From contig JAFSZQ010000039.1 of the NCBI GenBank assembly GCA_017458885.1, positions 1 to 11,210 of the forward strand: 11,210 nt of DNA. The letters are read 5' to 3'. This DNA is from Oscillospiraceae bacterium (GTDB lineage Bacteria; Bacillota; Clostridia; Oscillospirales; Oscillospiraceae). This document shows positions 4,555 to 10,688 of the stretch, piece after piece. Under the pieces are notes generated by a model. It had not been told where the DNA came from. It saw only the letters and a program-made list of their open reading frames with translations, and made no database searches. The first letter of the stretch is position 1. Each line of letters opens with the position of its first letter. The position numbers were made by a program, and so were the translations under genes.

Positions 4555-6498
4555 ATGAACAGACAGGAGGCTGCCCAGCAGTACCTCGAGGCGCTGAAGC
4601 TGGGACGCAAGACCTATAAAAACCGCGTGGTGCGCGGGCTGTACCCCTACCCGCAGGCGCTCGACGAGATCCTCGACGACGCGATGACCGCCGGAGAAGT
4701 CGACCTGGGGCTGCTGGACATCCCCGCGAACCGCGTCGTCGGCGTCAAGGCGCAGGGGCGGCGCAGCGCCTTCGCCGCCGATTTCATGCCCCTCATGCCC
4801 GCCGACAGCGAGTTCGCGACAAAGTGGATCGAGCTTTGCGCCGCGCACTTGGACGACGAGGGCATCCGCGAGCCCGCGCGCTGCTGCGAGTACCTCGGCA
4901 GGTTCTATGTGCAGGAGGGCAACAAGCGCGTGAGCGTGCTCAAGAGCTACGGCGCGCCGTCCATCCCCGCCTACGTCACGCGCGTCGTGCCGGCGTGGTC
5001 GGACGACCCCGCCATCCGCGCGTACTACGACTTCATGCACGCCTACCGGCTGACGGGGCTGTACGAGGTGTCGTTCAGCCGCGCGGGGCGCTTCGCCAAA
5101 TTGCAGGCGGCGCTGGGGCGCGAGCCGGAGCAGGTCTGGACGGAGGCGGAGCGCCGGAGCTTCCTCACGGGCTATCTCGCGTTCGAGACCGCGTTCAACA
5201 GGCTCGGCGGCGACACGCTGGGCGTCACCGTGGCGGACGCGCTGCTGGTGTTTTTGAAGCTGCATCACTTCGCGGCGCTCAAGGCGATGTCCGCCGCGGA
5301 GCTTCAAAAGGCGCTTGCCGCCGTGTGGGCGGACGTCGCCGCGCAGAACGACCCCGTCTCCGTCAGCACGGAGGCGCAGGAGCCGGACGGCGCGCCCAAT
5401 CTGCTGCGCCGTATCGCGAACACGGTCGCCCCGTCGAAGCTCGCGCTCGCCTTTGTGAGCGACCGCCTGCCCGAGGAGAGCGACTGGGCGCGCGCCCACG
5501 AGCTCGGACGCCAATACGTCGAGGCGACGCTCGGCTCCCGCGTGAGCTGCCGCGCCTGCTACGGCGTGACGGACGGCGCCGCCGCGATGGAGGCGGCGAT
5601 CCGCGACGGCGCGCGCGTCGTGTTCGGCACGACGCCCTCGCTCATCGGCGCGTGCCGCGCCACCGCCGCCGCGCACCCCGACGTGCGGGTGTTCAGTTGC
5701 TCGATCTCGATGCCCTACACGGGCGTGCGCACCTACTACAGCCGCATCTACGAGGGCAAGTTCGTCACCGGCGCCATCGCCGGCGCGCTCTGCCCCGACG
5801 GCGTCATCGGCTACGTCGCGAGCAACCCGATCCTCGGCGTGCCCGCCGCGATCAACGCCTTTGCCCTCGGCGCGCAGCTCACGAACCCAAACGCGCGGAT
5901 ACGCCTCGCGTGGTCGTGCGTGGACGAGCGCGCGATGGATACGCTCGCCGCGCAGGGCGCGCGCCTCGTGTCCAACCGCGACGTACCGGCGCCCGACCGC
6001 ATGACGGAGCCGTGGGGCCTGTGCGAAGCGGCGGACGGCGGCTGGCGCGCCCTTGCCTCGCCCTACTGGCACTGGGGCAGGGTGTACGAAAAGCTGGTTT
6101 GCGGCGTGCTGGACGGACGGCTCGACGCGATGAGCACCGGCGGCGACCGCGCGGTGAGCTACTGGTGGGGGATGCGCAGCGGCGCGGTGGGCGTGCTGAC
6201 CGGCGACGCGCTCCCCGCAGGCACGCGCCAGCTTGCCGCGCTGCTCTGCCGCGGCATCGCCGACGGGTCGATCCTGCCGTTCGGGCGCGCCGTGCGCTCG
6301 CAGGACGGGACGCTCCGCAGCGACGGGACGCACTTCTTCCCGCCGGAGGAGATCCTCTACATGGACTGGCTGGCGGAGAACGTCGAGGGCTGCATCCCCG
6401 ACTACGGCGAGCTGCTGCCGATGGCGCGGGGCATCGTGCGGCTCCAGGGGCTGTACCGCGACGCGATCCCGCCGGAGAAGACGGACGCTATCTTATAG
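4555..6498 (+). CDS. BMP/PnrA-family ligand-binding protein with ParB-like N-terminal segment, cytoplasmic
   Basis: This is a 647-aa two-part protein. Residues 1-270 contain GRFYVQEGNKRVSVLKSYG followed by PAYVTRVVP (115-146), which resembles the ParB/sulfiredoxin-type fold motif (V-x-E-G-N-K-R-V plus a following strand), and then a helical region. Residues 295-560 look like a BMP/PnrA periplasmic-binding domain: KLALAFVSDR (295-304), ARVVFGTTPSL (353-363), YEGKFVTGAIAGAL (399-412), VIGYVASNPILGVPAAINAFALGAQLTNP (417-445), then LVSNRDVPAP. BMP domains bind nucleosides or autoinducer-like ligands, usually as lipoproteins of ABC importers. Here there is no signal peptide or lipobox, and no ABC transporter genes lie nearby, so a cytoplasmic ligand sensor is more likely than a transporter subunit. 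The start has AAGGAGGG just upstream. The metallophosphoesterase gene follows by 13 bases. Confidence 0.75.
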   Translation: MNRQEAAQQYLEALKLGRKTYKNRVVRGLYPYPQALDEILDDAMTAGEVDLGLLDIPANRVVGVKAQGRRSAFAADFMPLMPADSEFATKWIELCAAHLDDEGIREPARCCEYLGRFYVQEGNKRVSVLKSYGAPSIPAYVTRVVPAWSDDPAIRAYYDFMHAYRLTGLYEVSFSRAGRFAKLQAALGREPEQVWTEAERRSFLTGYLAFETAFNRLGGDTLGVTVADALLVFLKLHHFAALKAMSAAELQKALAAVWADVAAQNDPVSVSTEAQEPDGAPNLLRRIANTVAPSKLALAFVSDRLPEESDWARAHELGRQYVEATLGSRVSCRACYGVTDGAAAMEAAIRDGARVVFGTTPSLIGACRATAAAHPDVRVFSCSISMPYTGVRTYYSRIYEGKFVTGAIAGALCPDGVIGYVASNPILGVPAAINAFALGAQLTNPNARIRLAWSCVDERAMDTLAAQGARLVSNRDVPAPDRMTEPWGLCEAADGGWRALASPYWHWGRVYEKLVCGVLDGRLDAMSTGGDRAVSYWWGMRSGAVGVLTGDALPAGTRQLAALLCRGIADGSILPFGRAVRSQDGTLRSDGTHFFPPEEILYMDWLAENVEGCIPDYGELLPMARGIVRLQGLYRDAIPPEKTDAIL

Positions 6499-6511
6499 GA
6501 GGGACGCCGCG

Positions 6512-7102
6512 ATGAAGCTCCTGCTGCTCGCCGACACGGAGAGCAAGTACCTCTGGGATTACTACCGCCCCGGGCGGCTGGACGGGATCGACCTGATCCT
6601 CTCCTGCGGCGATCTGGACGCGGACTATCTCTCGTTCCTCGTGACGATGGGGCGCGCGCCGCTGCTGTACGTCCACGGCAACCACGACGGCGGCTACGCC
6701 GCGCGCCCACCCGAGGGCTGCGACTGCATCGAGGACAGGCTCGTGACGGTGAACGGGCTGCGCATCCTCGGCCTCGGCGGGAGCGCGTGCTACAACGGCG
6801 GCGCGCACCAGTACGGCGAGCGCGAGATGCTGCGGCGGCTGATGCGGCTCTATCCCGCGCTGCTGCGCGCGGGCGGCGTGGACGTGGTGCTGACGCACGC
6901 CCCGCCGCGCGGCGTCGGCGACGGGGACGACCTGCCGCACCGCGGCTTTCGCTGCTTCCGCCTGCTGATCGACCGCTTCCGTCCGCGGTACTTCATCCAC
7001 GGACACGTCCACGGGAACTACGGCGCGGACGTGCCGCGCGTGCTCCGCTGCGGCGGCACGACGGTCATCAACGCCTACGAGCGGTATGTGCTGGAAATTT
7101 AA
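6512..7102 (+). CDS. Small metallophosphoesterase
   Basis: This 196-aa calcineurin-like phosphoesterase contains, in order, ADTES (7-11), CGDLD (32-36), GNHDGG (56-61), THAPP (128-132) and HGHVHG (163-168). These are the usual GD, GNHD, H and GHxH metal ligands. The first motif, normally DxH, reads D8-T-E10, so the first metal site uses Glu or is altered. Length and layout match a compact single-domain enzyme without signal peptide, acting in the cytoplasm. The substrate is unknown; relatives cleave phosphodiesters or phosphomonoesters. The ATG at 6512 follows the BMP gene's TAG by 13 bases, and that stop lies within the AGGAGGG ribosome site, so the two genes are almost certainly one operon. 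A longer frame reaching back to 6233 is an artefact of GC bias. Confidence 0.85.
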   Translation: MKLLLLADTESKYLWDYYRPGRLDGIDLILSCGDLDADYLSFLVTMGRAPLLYVHGNHDGGYAARPPEGCDCIEDRLVTVNGLRILGLGGSACYNGGAHQYGEREMLRRLMRLYPALLRAGGVDVVLTHAPPRGVGDGDDLPHRGFRCFRLLIDRFRPRYFIHGHVHGNYGADVPRVLRCGGTTVINAYERYVLEI

Positions 7103-7131
7103 CAATTCCTTCATCTTTTTTCGCCAAAGAC

Positions 7132-7140
7132 TGCTATACT
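7132..7140 (+). promoter_or_regulatory. Extended -10 for the membrane-lipid operon
   Basis: TGCTATACT is an extended -10 (TGN plus TATACT) in the 78-base gap before the VTT-acyltransferase gene. A -35 at optimal spacing is not evident (TTCATC lies 19 bases away). The preceding metallophosphoesterase has no clear terminator, so some read-through is possible. Confidence 0.45.
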
Positions 7141-7180
7141 GACTGTTTGGAATTTTGTCGAGAGGGGGCGCGCGCAGGCC

Positions 7181-8584
7181 ATGGAAACGCGGCATCGGAC
7201 GGCGGGGCGCGCGCTGCGCGCTGCCGCGATTTTTGCGTGGCTCGTCCTCATCGCGCTCGCCGCGATGCATCGGCGCGACTTCACGCTCGACGCCATCCTC
7301 CACTACACGCCGGAAAATCCGCTGCCGGCGTTTCTCGCGCTGATGGCGCTATTCGCGCTCAAGAGCCTGTCCGTCGTGTTCTACGCCGGTCTTCTCTACG
7401 CCGCGGGCGGCGTGCTGTTCCCGCTGCCCGTCGCGCTCCTCGCGGGCGTCTGCGGCACGCTGGTCATGGCGGCGGTCCCGTACCTGCTGGCGCGGGGCGT
7501 CGGCGCGGCGCGGGCGGACGAACTGCGGGAGAAGCACCCGCGGCTGCGGCGCTTTGAGCAGATCCGCAGCCGCAGTCCCTTCGCGTTCGTCGTGGCGCTG
7601 CGCTGCGTCAACGTCATCAACTTCGACCTCGGCAGTATGTACTGCGGCGCGGCGCGCGTCCCGCCGCTGACCTTCCTCGCGGCGAGCGTCATCGGCAAGG
7701 CGGCGGACCTCGCGGTGTGGTCGGTCATGGGCGCGAGCATCGAAGAGCGCGACCCCGTGCCGCTCCTCGTCGCGCTCGTCGTCGATCTCGCTCTCGCGGG
7801 CGCGGCGGCGCTGTGGGTCGGCAAGGGCGAGGCGCGGCGCGTCTCCCCGTTCTTCCGCTTCCTCAAGGGGCTGGCGCGGCTGCTCTACCCGAAATACGCC
7901 GTCGTGGGCGCGGAGCACCTGCCGGACGGCGCCTGCGTCGTGGTCGGGAACCACGCCAAGACGAACGGGCCCGTCGCCTGCGAGCTGTACTTCCCCGGCG
8001 AGCGTTACATCTGGTGCGCGGGCGAGATGATGCACAAGGGCGAGGTGGCGGACTACGCCTTCCGCGACTTCTGGGGGCGCAAGCCGCGCGCCGTCCGCTG
8101 GTTCTACCGGCTGCTGTCCCATCTGGTCGTGCCGCTGGCGCTGTGCGTGTTCCGCAACGCTGGCGTCATCGGCGTGTACCATGACAACCGCGTGATCCGC
8201 ACGTTCCGCGAGTCGGTGGAAAAGCTGCGCCTCGGCGCGCGCATCATCATCTTCCCCGAGCACGACGCGCCGCACAATCACGTCGTCTGTGACTTTCAGG
8301 ACCGCTTCATCGACCTCGCGCGGCTGTATTACAAAAAGACCGGCGCGGCGCTGCCCTTCGTGCCGCTCTACGTCGCGCCGCGGCTCAAGGCGCTCTACCT
8401 CGGCGAGCCCATCTGGTTCGACCCCGACGCGCCGCTCGAGCAGGAGCGCCGCCGCGTCTGCGACGCGCTGATGGACGCGGTCACGGGCATCGCCGTGTCG
8501 CTCCCGCCGCACACGGTCGTGCCCTACCCCAACGTCCCGAAGCGGGACTATCCCACGAACGTCCCCAAGGAGGCTGCCCCGTGA
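7181..8584 (+). CDS. VTT (DedA/TVP38-like) membrane domain fused to PlsC-like acyltransferase
   Basis: This 467-aa protein has two halves. Residues 1-215 are hydrophobic, with spans at about 12-30, 50-80, 83-105, 165-185 and 192-212. They carry a TVP38/TMEM64-type core, including FYAGLLYAAGGVLFPLP (67-83) and RCVNVINFDLGSMYCGAARV (141-160) followed by a Gly in SVIGK. VTT proteins move lipids across membranes; some DedA members translocate undecaprenyl phosphate. Residues 235-440 resemble a glycerolipid acyltransferase: GAEHLPDGACVVVGNHAKTN (243-262), VIGVYHDNRVIR (329-340), IIIFPEHDAP (355-364), LPFVPLYVAP (391-400). The catalytic NHx4D motif reads N257-H258-AKTN-G263, so the acidic partner is missing, and FPEG is FPEH. 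The start at 7181 has only a distant AGAGGGGG. The stop overlaps the GTG of the PAP2 gene. The substrate is unknown. Confidence 0.8.
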   Translation: METRHRTAGRALRAAAIFAWLVLIALAAMHRRDFTLDAILHYTPENPLPAFLALMALFALKSLSVVFYAGLLYAAGGVLFPLPVALLAGVCGTLVMAAVPYLLARGVGAARADELREKHPRLRRFEQIRSRSPFAFVVALRCVNVINFDLGSMYCGAARVPPLTFLAASVIGKAADLAVWSVMGASIEERDPVPLLVALVVDLALAGAAALWVGKGEARRVSPFFRFLKGLARLLYPKYAVVGAEHLPDGACVVVGNHAKTNGPVACELYFPGERYIWCAGEMMHKGEVADYAFRDFWGRKPRAVRWFYRLLSHLVVPLALCVFRNAGVIGVYHDNRVIRTFRESVEKLRLGARIIIFPEHDAPHNHVVCDFQDRFIDLARLYYKKTGAALPFVPLYVAPRLKALYLGEPIWFDPDAPLEQERRRVCDALMDAVTGIAVSLPPHTVVPYPNVPKRDYPTNVPKEAAP

Positions 8585-9246
8585 TACCAAAACCAACCGT
8601 CGATTACCGCGAGTTCCGGCTCTCGCGCCTGAACGAGCCGCGCTTTGCCCACGTCAAGCTGCTGGGCGGCTGGCTCGTATACTTTCTCTTCTACTTCCTC
8701 ACCGAGAACCTGATCCCGCCCGAACGCTGCCACGTCATCCACAGCGCGCTGGACGATCTGATCCCGTTCAACGAGTACTTCGCCGTCTTCTACTGCTTCT
8801 GGTATGTGCTGCTGGTCGGCTCGCTGCTGTACTACTTCCTCTACGACGTGGAGAGCTTCAAAAACCTGCAGCGATTCATCATCGTCACGCAGGTCGCGGC
8901 GATGCTCGTCTACATCCTCTACCCCAGCATCCAGCTCCTGCGCCCCGCCGTCATGCCGCGCGACAACGTCCTCTGCCGATTGATGTTCGCCATCTACGCC
9001 TTCGACACGCCGACGGGCGTCTGCCCGTCGCTGCACGTGGCGTACTCGATCGGCATCGCGTCCGTGTGGTGCAAGGACAGGCGCGCGCCGGGCTGGTGGA
9101 AGGCGTTCGTCGTGGTCTGCGCGGTGCTGATCTCGCTCTCCACCGCGTTCGTCAAGCAGCATTCGGTCATCGACATCGCGTCCGCGCTGCCCGTGGGGCT
9201 GCTCGCGGAGCATCTGGTCTACGGCAGGAAACGGAGGGGGAACTGA
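8581..9246 (+). CDS. PAP2_3-type membrane phosphatase
   Basis: This 221-aa integral membrane protein has about six spans (near 28-45, 65-88, 98-118, 130-160, 174-190, 200-214). The PAP2 catalytic motifs are present in the PAP2_3/Aur1-like form: YPSIQLLRP (114-122), CPSLH (148-152) and STAFVKQHSVID (187-198). These supply the phosphate-binding Arg, His152, His194 and Asp198. The usual SR before the last motif is ST. Such enzymes remove phosphate from, or exchange head groups on, lipid phosphates at the outer face of the membrane. The start is a GTG at 8581 that overlaps the previous stop (GTGA), with AAGGAGG about 8 bases upstream, which settles the choice. Its own stop overlaps the ATG of the GtrA gene. 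Confidence 0.88.
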   Translation: MIPKPTVDYREFRLSRLNEPRFAHVKLLGGWLVYFLFYFLTENLIPPERCHVIHSALDDLIPFNEYFAVFYCFWYVLLVGSLLYYFLYDVESFKNLQRFIIVTQVAAMLVYILYPSIQLLRPAVMPRDNVLCRLMFAIYAFDTPTGVCPSLHVAYSIGIASVWCKDRRAPGWWKAFVVVCAVLISLSTAFVKQHSVIDIASALPVGLLAEHLVYGRKRRGN

Positions 9247-9662
9247 TGGAGAAAAAGGAACTGGCGCGCGCCGTGAAATTCACGCTCTTTTCCGCGAGCG
9301 CGGGGCTGATCGAGCTGGGTTCGTTCGCGCTGCTCAACGAGCTGCTGCGCCTGCCCTACTGGGTCAGCTACGACGTTGCGCTCGTGCTCTCGGTGCTGTG
9401 GAACTTCACGCTCAATCGCAAATTCACGTTCCAGTCCGCCGCGAACGTGCCTGTCGCGATGGTCAAGGTCGCGTGTTACTACGCGGTGTTCCTGCCGCTC
9501 AGCGGCTGGCTCGAGGACGTGTACACGATGACGTTCGGCTGGAACGAATACGTCGCGACCATCCTCAATATGCTGCTGAACTTCGTCACGGAGTTCCTCT
9601 ACCAGCGGTTCTTCGTGTTCGGCAAGAGCCTCGACACCGCGAAAAAAGAGACGCCCGATTGA
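9246..9662 (+). CDS. GtrA-family membrane protein
   Basis: This 138-aa protein has four predicted spans (about 10-31, 38-55, 70-88, 100-118). It shows the two-fold GtrA pattern: FTLFSASAGLIELGSFALL in the first half, WNFTLNRKFTF (52-62) after span 2, and the repeated NFVTEFLYQRFFVF (112-125) after span 4. GtrA-like proteins are thought to help flip undecaprenyl-phosphate-linked sugars during modification of surface glycans. The ATG at 9246 shares one base with the preceding TGA (TGATG), so it is translationally coupled to the PAP2 gene. The last codons lie inside the left arm of the terminator. No glycosyltransferase lies in this operon, which is unusual for a GtrA partner. Confidence 0.88.
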   Translation: MEKKELARAVKFTLFSASAGLIELGSFALLNELLRLPYWVSYDVALVLSVLWNFTLNRKFTFQSAANVPVAMVKVACYYAVFLPLSGWLEDVYTMTFGWNEYVATILNMLLNFVTEFLYQRFFVFGKSLDTAKKETPD

Positions 9663-9675
9663 GCGTCTCTTTTTT
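9642..9675. terminator. Bidirectional terminator of the lipid operon and the HPr-like gene
   Basis: AAAAAAGAGACGC (9642-9654) pairs perfectly with GCGTCTCTTTTTT (9663-9675) around an 8-base loop. The A-run and T-run flank a GC core, so it can act for the plus-strand operon and for the minus-strand HPr-like gene, whose stop is at 9685. The last codons and the TGA of the GtrA gene lie inside it. Confidence 0.9.
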
Positions 9676-9684
9676 GTGTTCTCT

Positions 9685-9942
9685 TTAGAAATACGTCCTG
9701 CAAAACTCCTCGAGCTTCGCGGCGATCTCCTCCTCGCCCTCGCCCTCGACGCGGACGGTGACGACGTCGCCCGCCCGCGCGCCCATGCCGAGCAGCGCCA
9801 TGAGCTTGCGCGCGTCCACGCTTTTCCCGTCCTTCGTCACGGTGACGCTCCCGCCCCAGTTCTTGATCTCCTTGACGAGGACGCCGGCGGGACGGGCGTG
9901 GATGCCCGCGGGGTCTGAGATCGTGTAGTCAAAGCTTTTCAT
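9685..9942 (-). CDS. HPr-like phosphocarrier with His15 but no Ser46
   Basis: This 85-aa protein has normal HPr length. The active-site segment DPAGIHARPAG (10-20) places the phosphorylatable histidine at position 15. In the regulatory helix, where HPr of low-GC Gram-positives has a serine phosphorylated by HPr kinase (Ser46, in a KSIMGVMSLG-like context), this protein has ARKLMALLGMGA: position 46 is Lys and no Ser is near. The C-terminus ends in EEIAAKLEEFCRTYF, as usual for HPr. It should therefore be able to take phosphate from enzyme I but not act in CcpA-type repression; it may be a second HPr or serve a non-sugar phosphorelay. It is monocistronic with a perfect consensus promoter and AAGGAG 9 bases before ATG 9942. 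Confidence 0.9.
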   Translation of the reverse strand: MKSFDYTISDPAGIHARPAGVLVKEIKNWGGSVTVTKDGKSVDARKLMALLGMGARAGDVVTVRVEGEGEEEIAAKLEEFCRTYF

Positions 9943-9993
9943 GCTCGCGCTCCTTCCGACGCGCCCCGCCGCTCCGGCTTCGGGCCGCTTCGC

Positions 9994-10014
9994 CTTCCAT
10001 TATACGGATGGAAG
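9994..10014. promoter_or_regulatory. Inverted repeat overlapping the -10 of the HPr-like gene
   Basis: CTTCCAT (9994-10000) and ATGGAAG (10008-10014) form a perfect 7-base inverted repeat with a 7-base centre. It covers the TATAAT (9999-10004). Its position is right for a repressor operator; no regulator is identified. Confidence 0.4.
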
Positions 10015-10027
10015 TCCCTCTTGTCAA
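9999..10027 (-). promoter_or_regulatory. Perfect SigA promoter of the HPr-like gene
   Basis: On the minus strand TTGACA (10022-10027) and TATAAT (9999-10004) match consensus fully with a 17-base spacer. The leader to the ATG at 9942 is about 50 bases. It suggests strong expression unless repressed. Confidence 0.88.
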
Positions 10028-10037
10028 CGGCGTCCGT

Positions 10038-10067
10038 TTGTGATACCATGCGGAAAGAGAGTAAAAT
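10038..10067 (+). promoter_or_regulatory. Promoter of the DivIVA-like gene
   Basis: TTGTGA (10038-10043) and TAAAAT (10062-10067) are spaced by 18 bases. The promoter is divergent from that of the HPr-like gene; the two -35 boxes are about 10 bases apart. Confidence 0.55.
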
Positions 10068-10086
10068 CGGGTGAGGACGTGAGGCT

Positions 10087-10665
10087 ATGGAAGAGAAACG
10101 GTTCCGCGCTTCCCTGTTCGGCGGGTTCAACCGCAAGGACGTGGTGGAGTACATCGAGAAGAACGCCGCCGCCGCGAACGAGCGCATCGCGGCGCTGGAG
10201 AAGGACGTGGACGAGCTGGTGAAGGAAAACCACGCCCTGCGCGACAGCCTCTCCGACGCCGAAGGCACGCGCGACCAGCTCTCCGTCACGCTGCGCGAGA
10301 GCTACGCCGAGCAGGATTCGCTGCGCGCGGAGCGGGACGCCGCCGTGACCGAGCGGGACGCGCTGCGCGCCGAGGCGGAGCGCCTGCGCCCGCAGGCGGA
10401 GGAGTACGCCGCCATCAAGTCGAGCCTCGCCGAACTGGAGCTCGCCGCGCATCGCCGCGCCGACGCCTACGAGGCGGAGACGCGCGAAAAGCTGGACGCG
10501 CTGCTGCGCGACTGCCGCGCGCAGTGCGAGCGGCTGCTCGCGGCGGCGGACACGACCTGCGCGAACGTCGCATCGGAGCTGCAGCAGGGCGCGGAGAACG
10601 TCTCCCGCCTGCCCGACGCGCTGCGCGCGCTGCGCGCGGGACTGGACGATATGAAAAAAAGCTGA
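10087..10665 (+). CDS. DivIVA-like coiled-coil protein
   Basis: This 192-aa soluble protein begins with FRASLFGGFNRKDVVEYIEKN (6-26). This resembles the DivIVA/GpsB N-terminal membrane-binding module (an F/L-rich turn, GG-F/Y-N/D-R-K-D-V, then Y-I/L). From about residue 27 to 175 it is a long heptad-rich coiled coil with high Ala, Glu, Leu and Arg, for example ALEKDVDELVKENHALRDSL. It ends in LDDMKKS. There is no membrane span or enzymatic motif. DivIVA-type proteins mark curved membranes, septa or poles and recruit division or wall proteins; this one is likely a paralogue with its own partner rather than the main DivIVA. The ATG at 10087 has a modest GTGAGG upstream. The gene is monocistronic, and its stop lies inside its terminator. 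Confidence 0.65.
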   Translation: MEEKRFRASLFGGFNRKDVVEYIEKNAAAANERIAALEKDVDELVKENHALRDSLSDAEGTRDQLSVTLRESYAEQDSLRAERDAAVTERDALRAEAERLRPQAEEYAAIKSSLAELELAAHRRADAYEAETREKLDALLRDCRAQCERLLAAADTTCANVASELQQGAENVSRLPDALRALRAGLDDMKKS

Positions 10666-10688
10666 CGCAAAAGCGTCAGCTTTTTTTT
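10654..10688. terminator. Bidirectional terminator between the DivIVA-like gene and gpsA
   Basis: A 15-bp perfect stem (seven A then GCTGACGC at 10654-10668; GCGTCAGC then seven T at 10673-10687) surrounds an AAAA loop. It contains the TGA of the DivIVA-like gene (10663-10665) and touches the TAA of gpsA (10687-10689), so both convergent genes end on the same hairpin. Confidence 0.93.

Noticed and set aside
4441..6333. 630-codon open frame on the minus strand opposite the BMP gene
   Set aside because: Its composition (Arg, Ala, His, Val rich, no domain) is that of an antisense shadow in GC-rich DNA. It runs through the tRNA-Thr promoter and lacks a ribosome site; the plus-strand protein has clear motifs.
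6233..6511. 93-codon N-terminal extension of the metallophosphoesterase
   Set aside because: It overlaps the end of the BMP gene in another frame and is Arg/Ser-rich. The ATG at 6512 has an AGGAGGG site, and the fold starts with KLLLLAD right after it.
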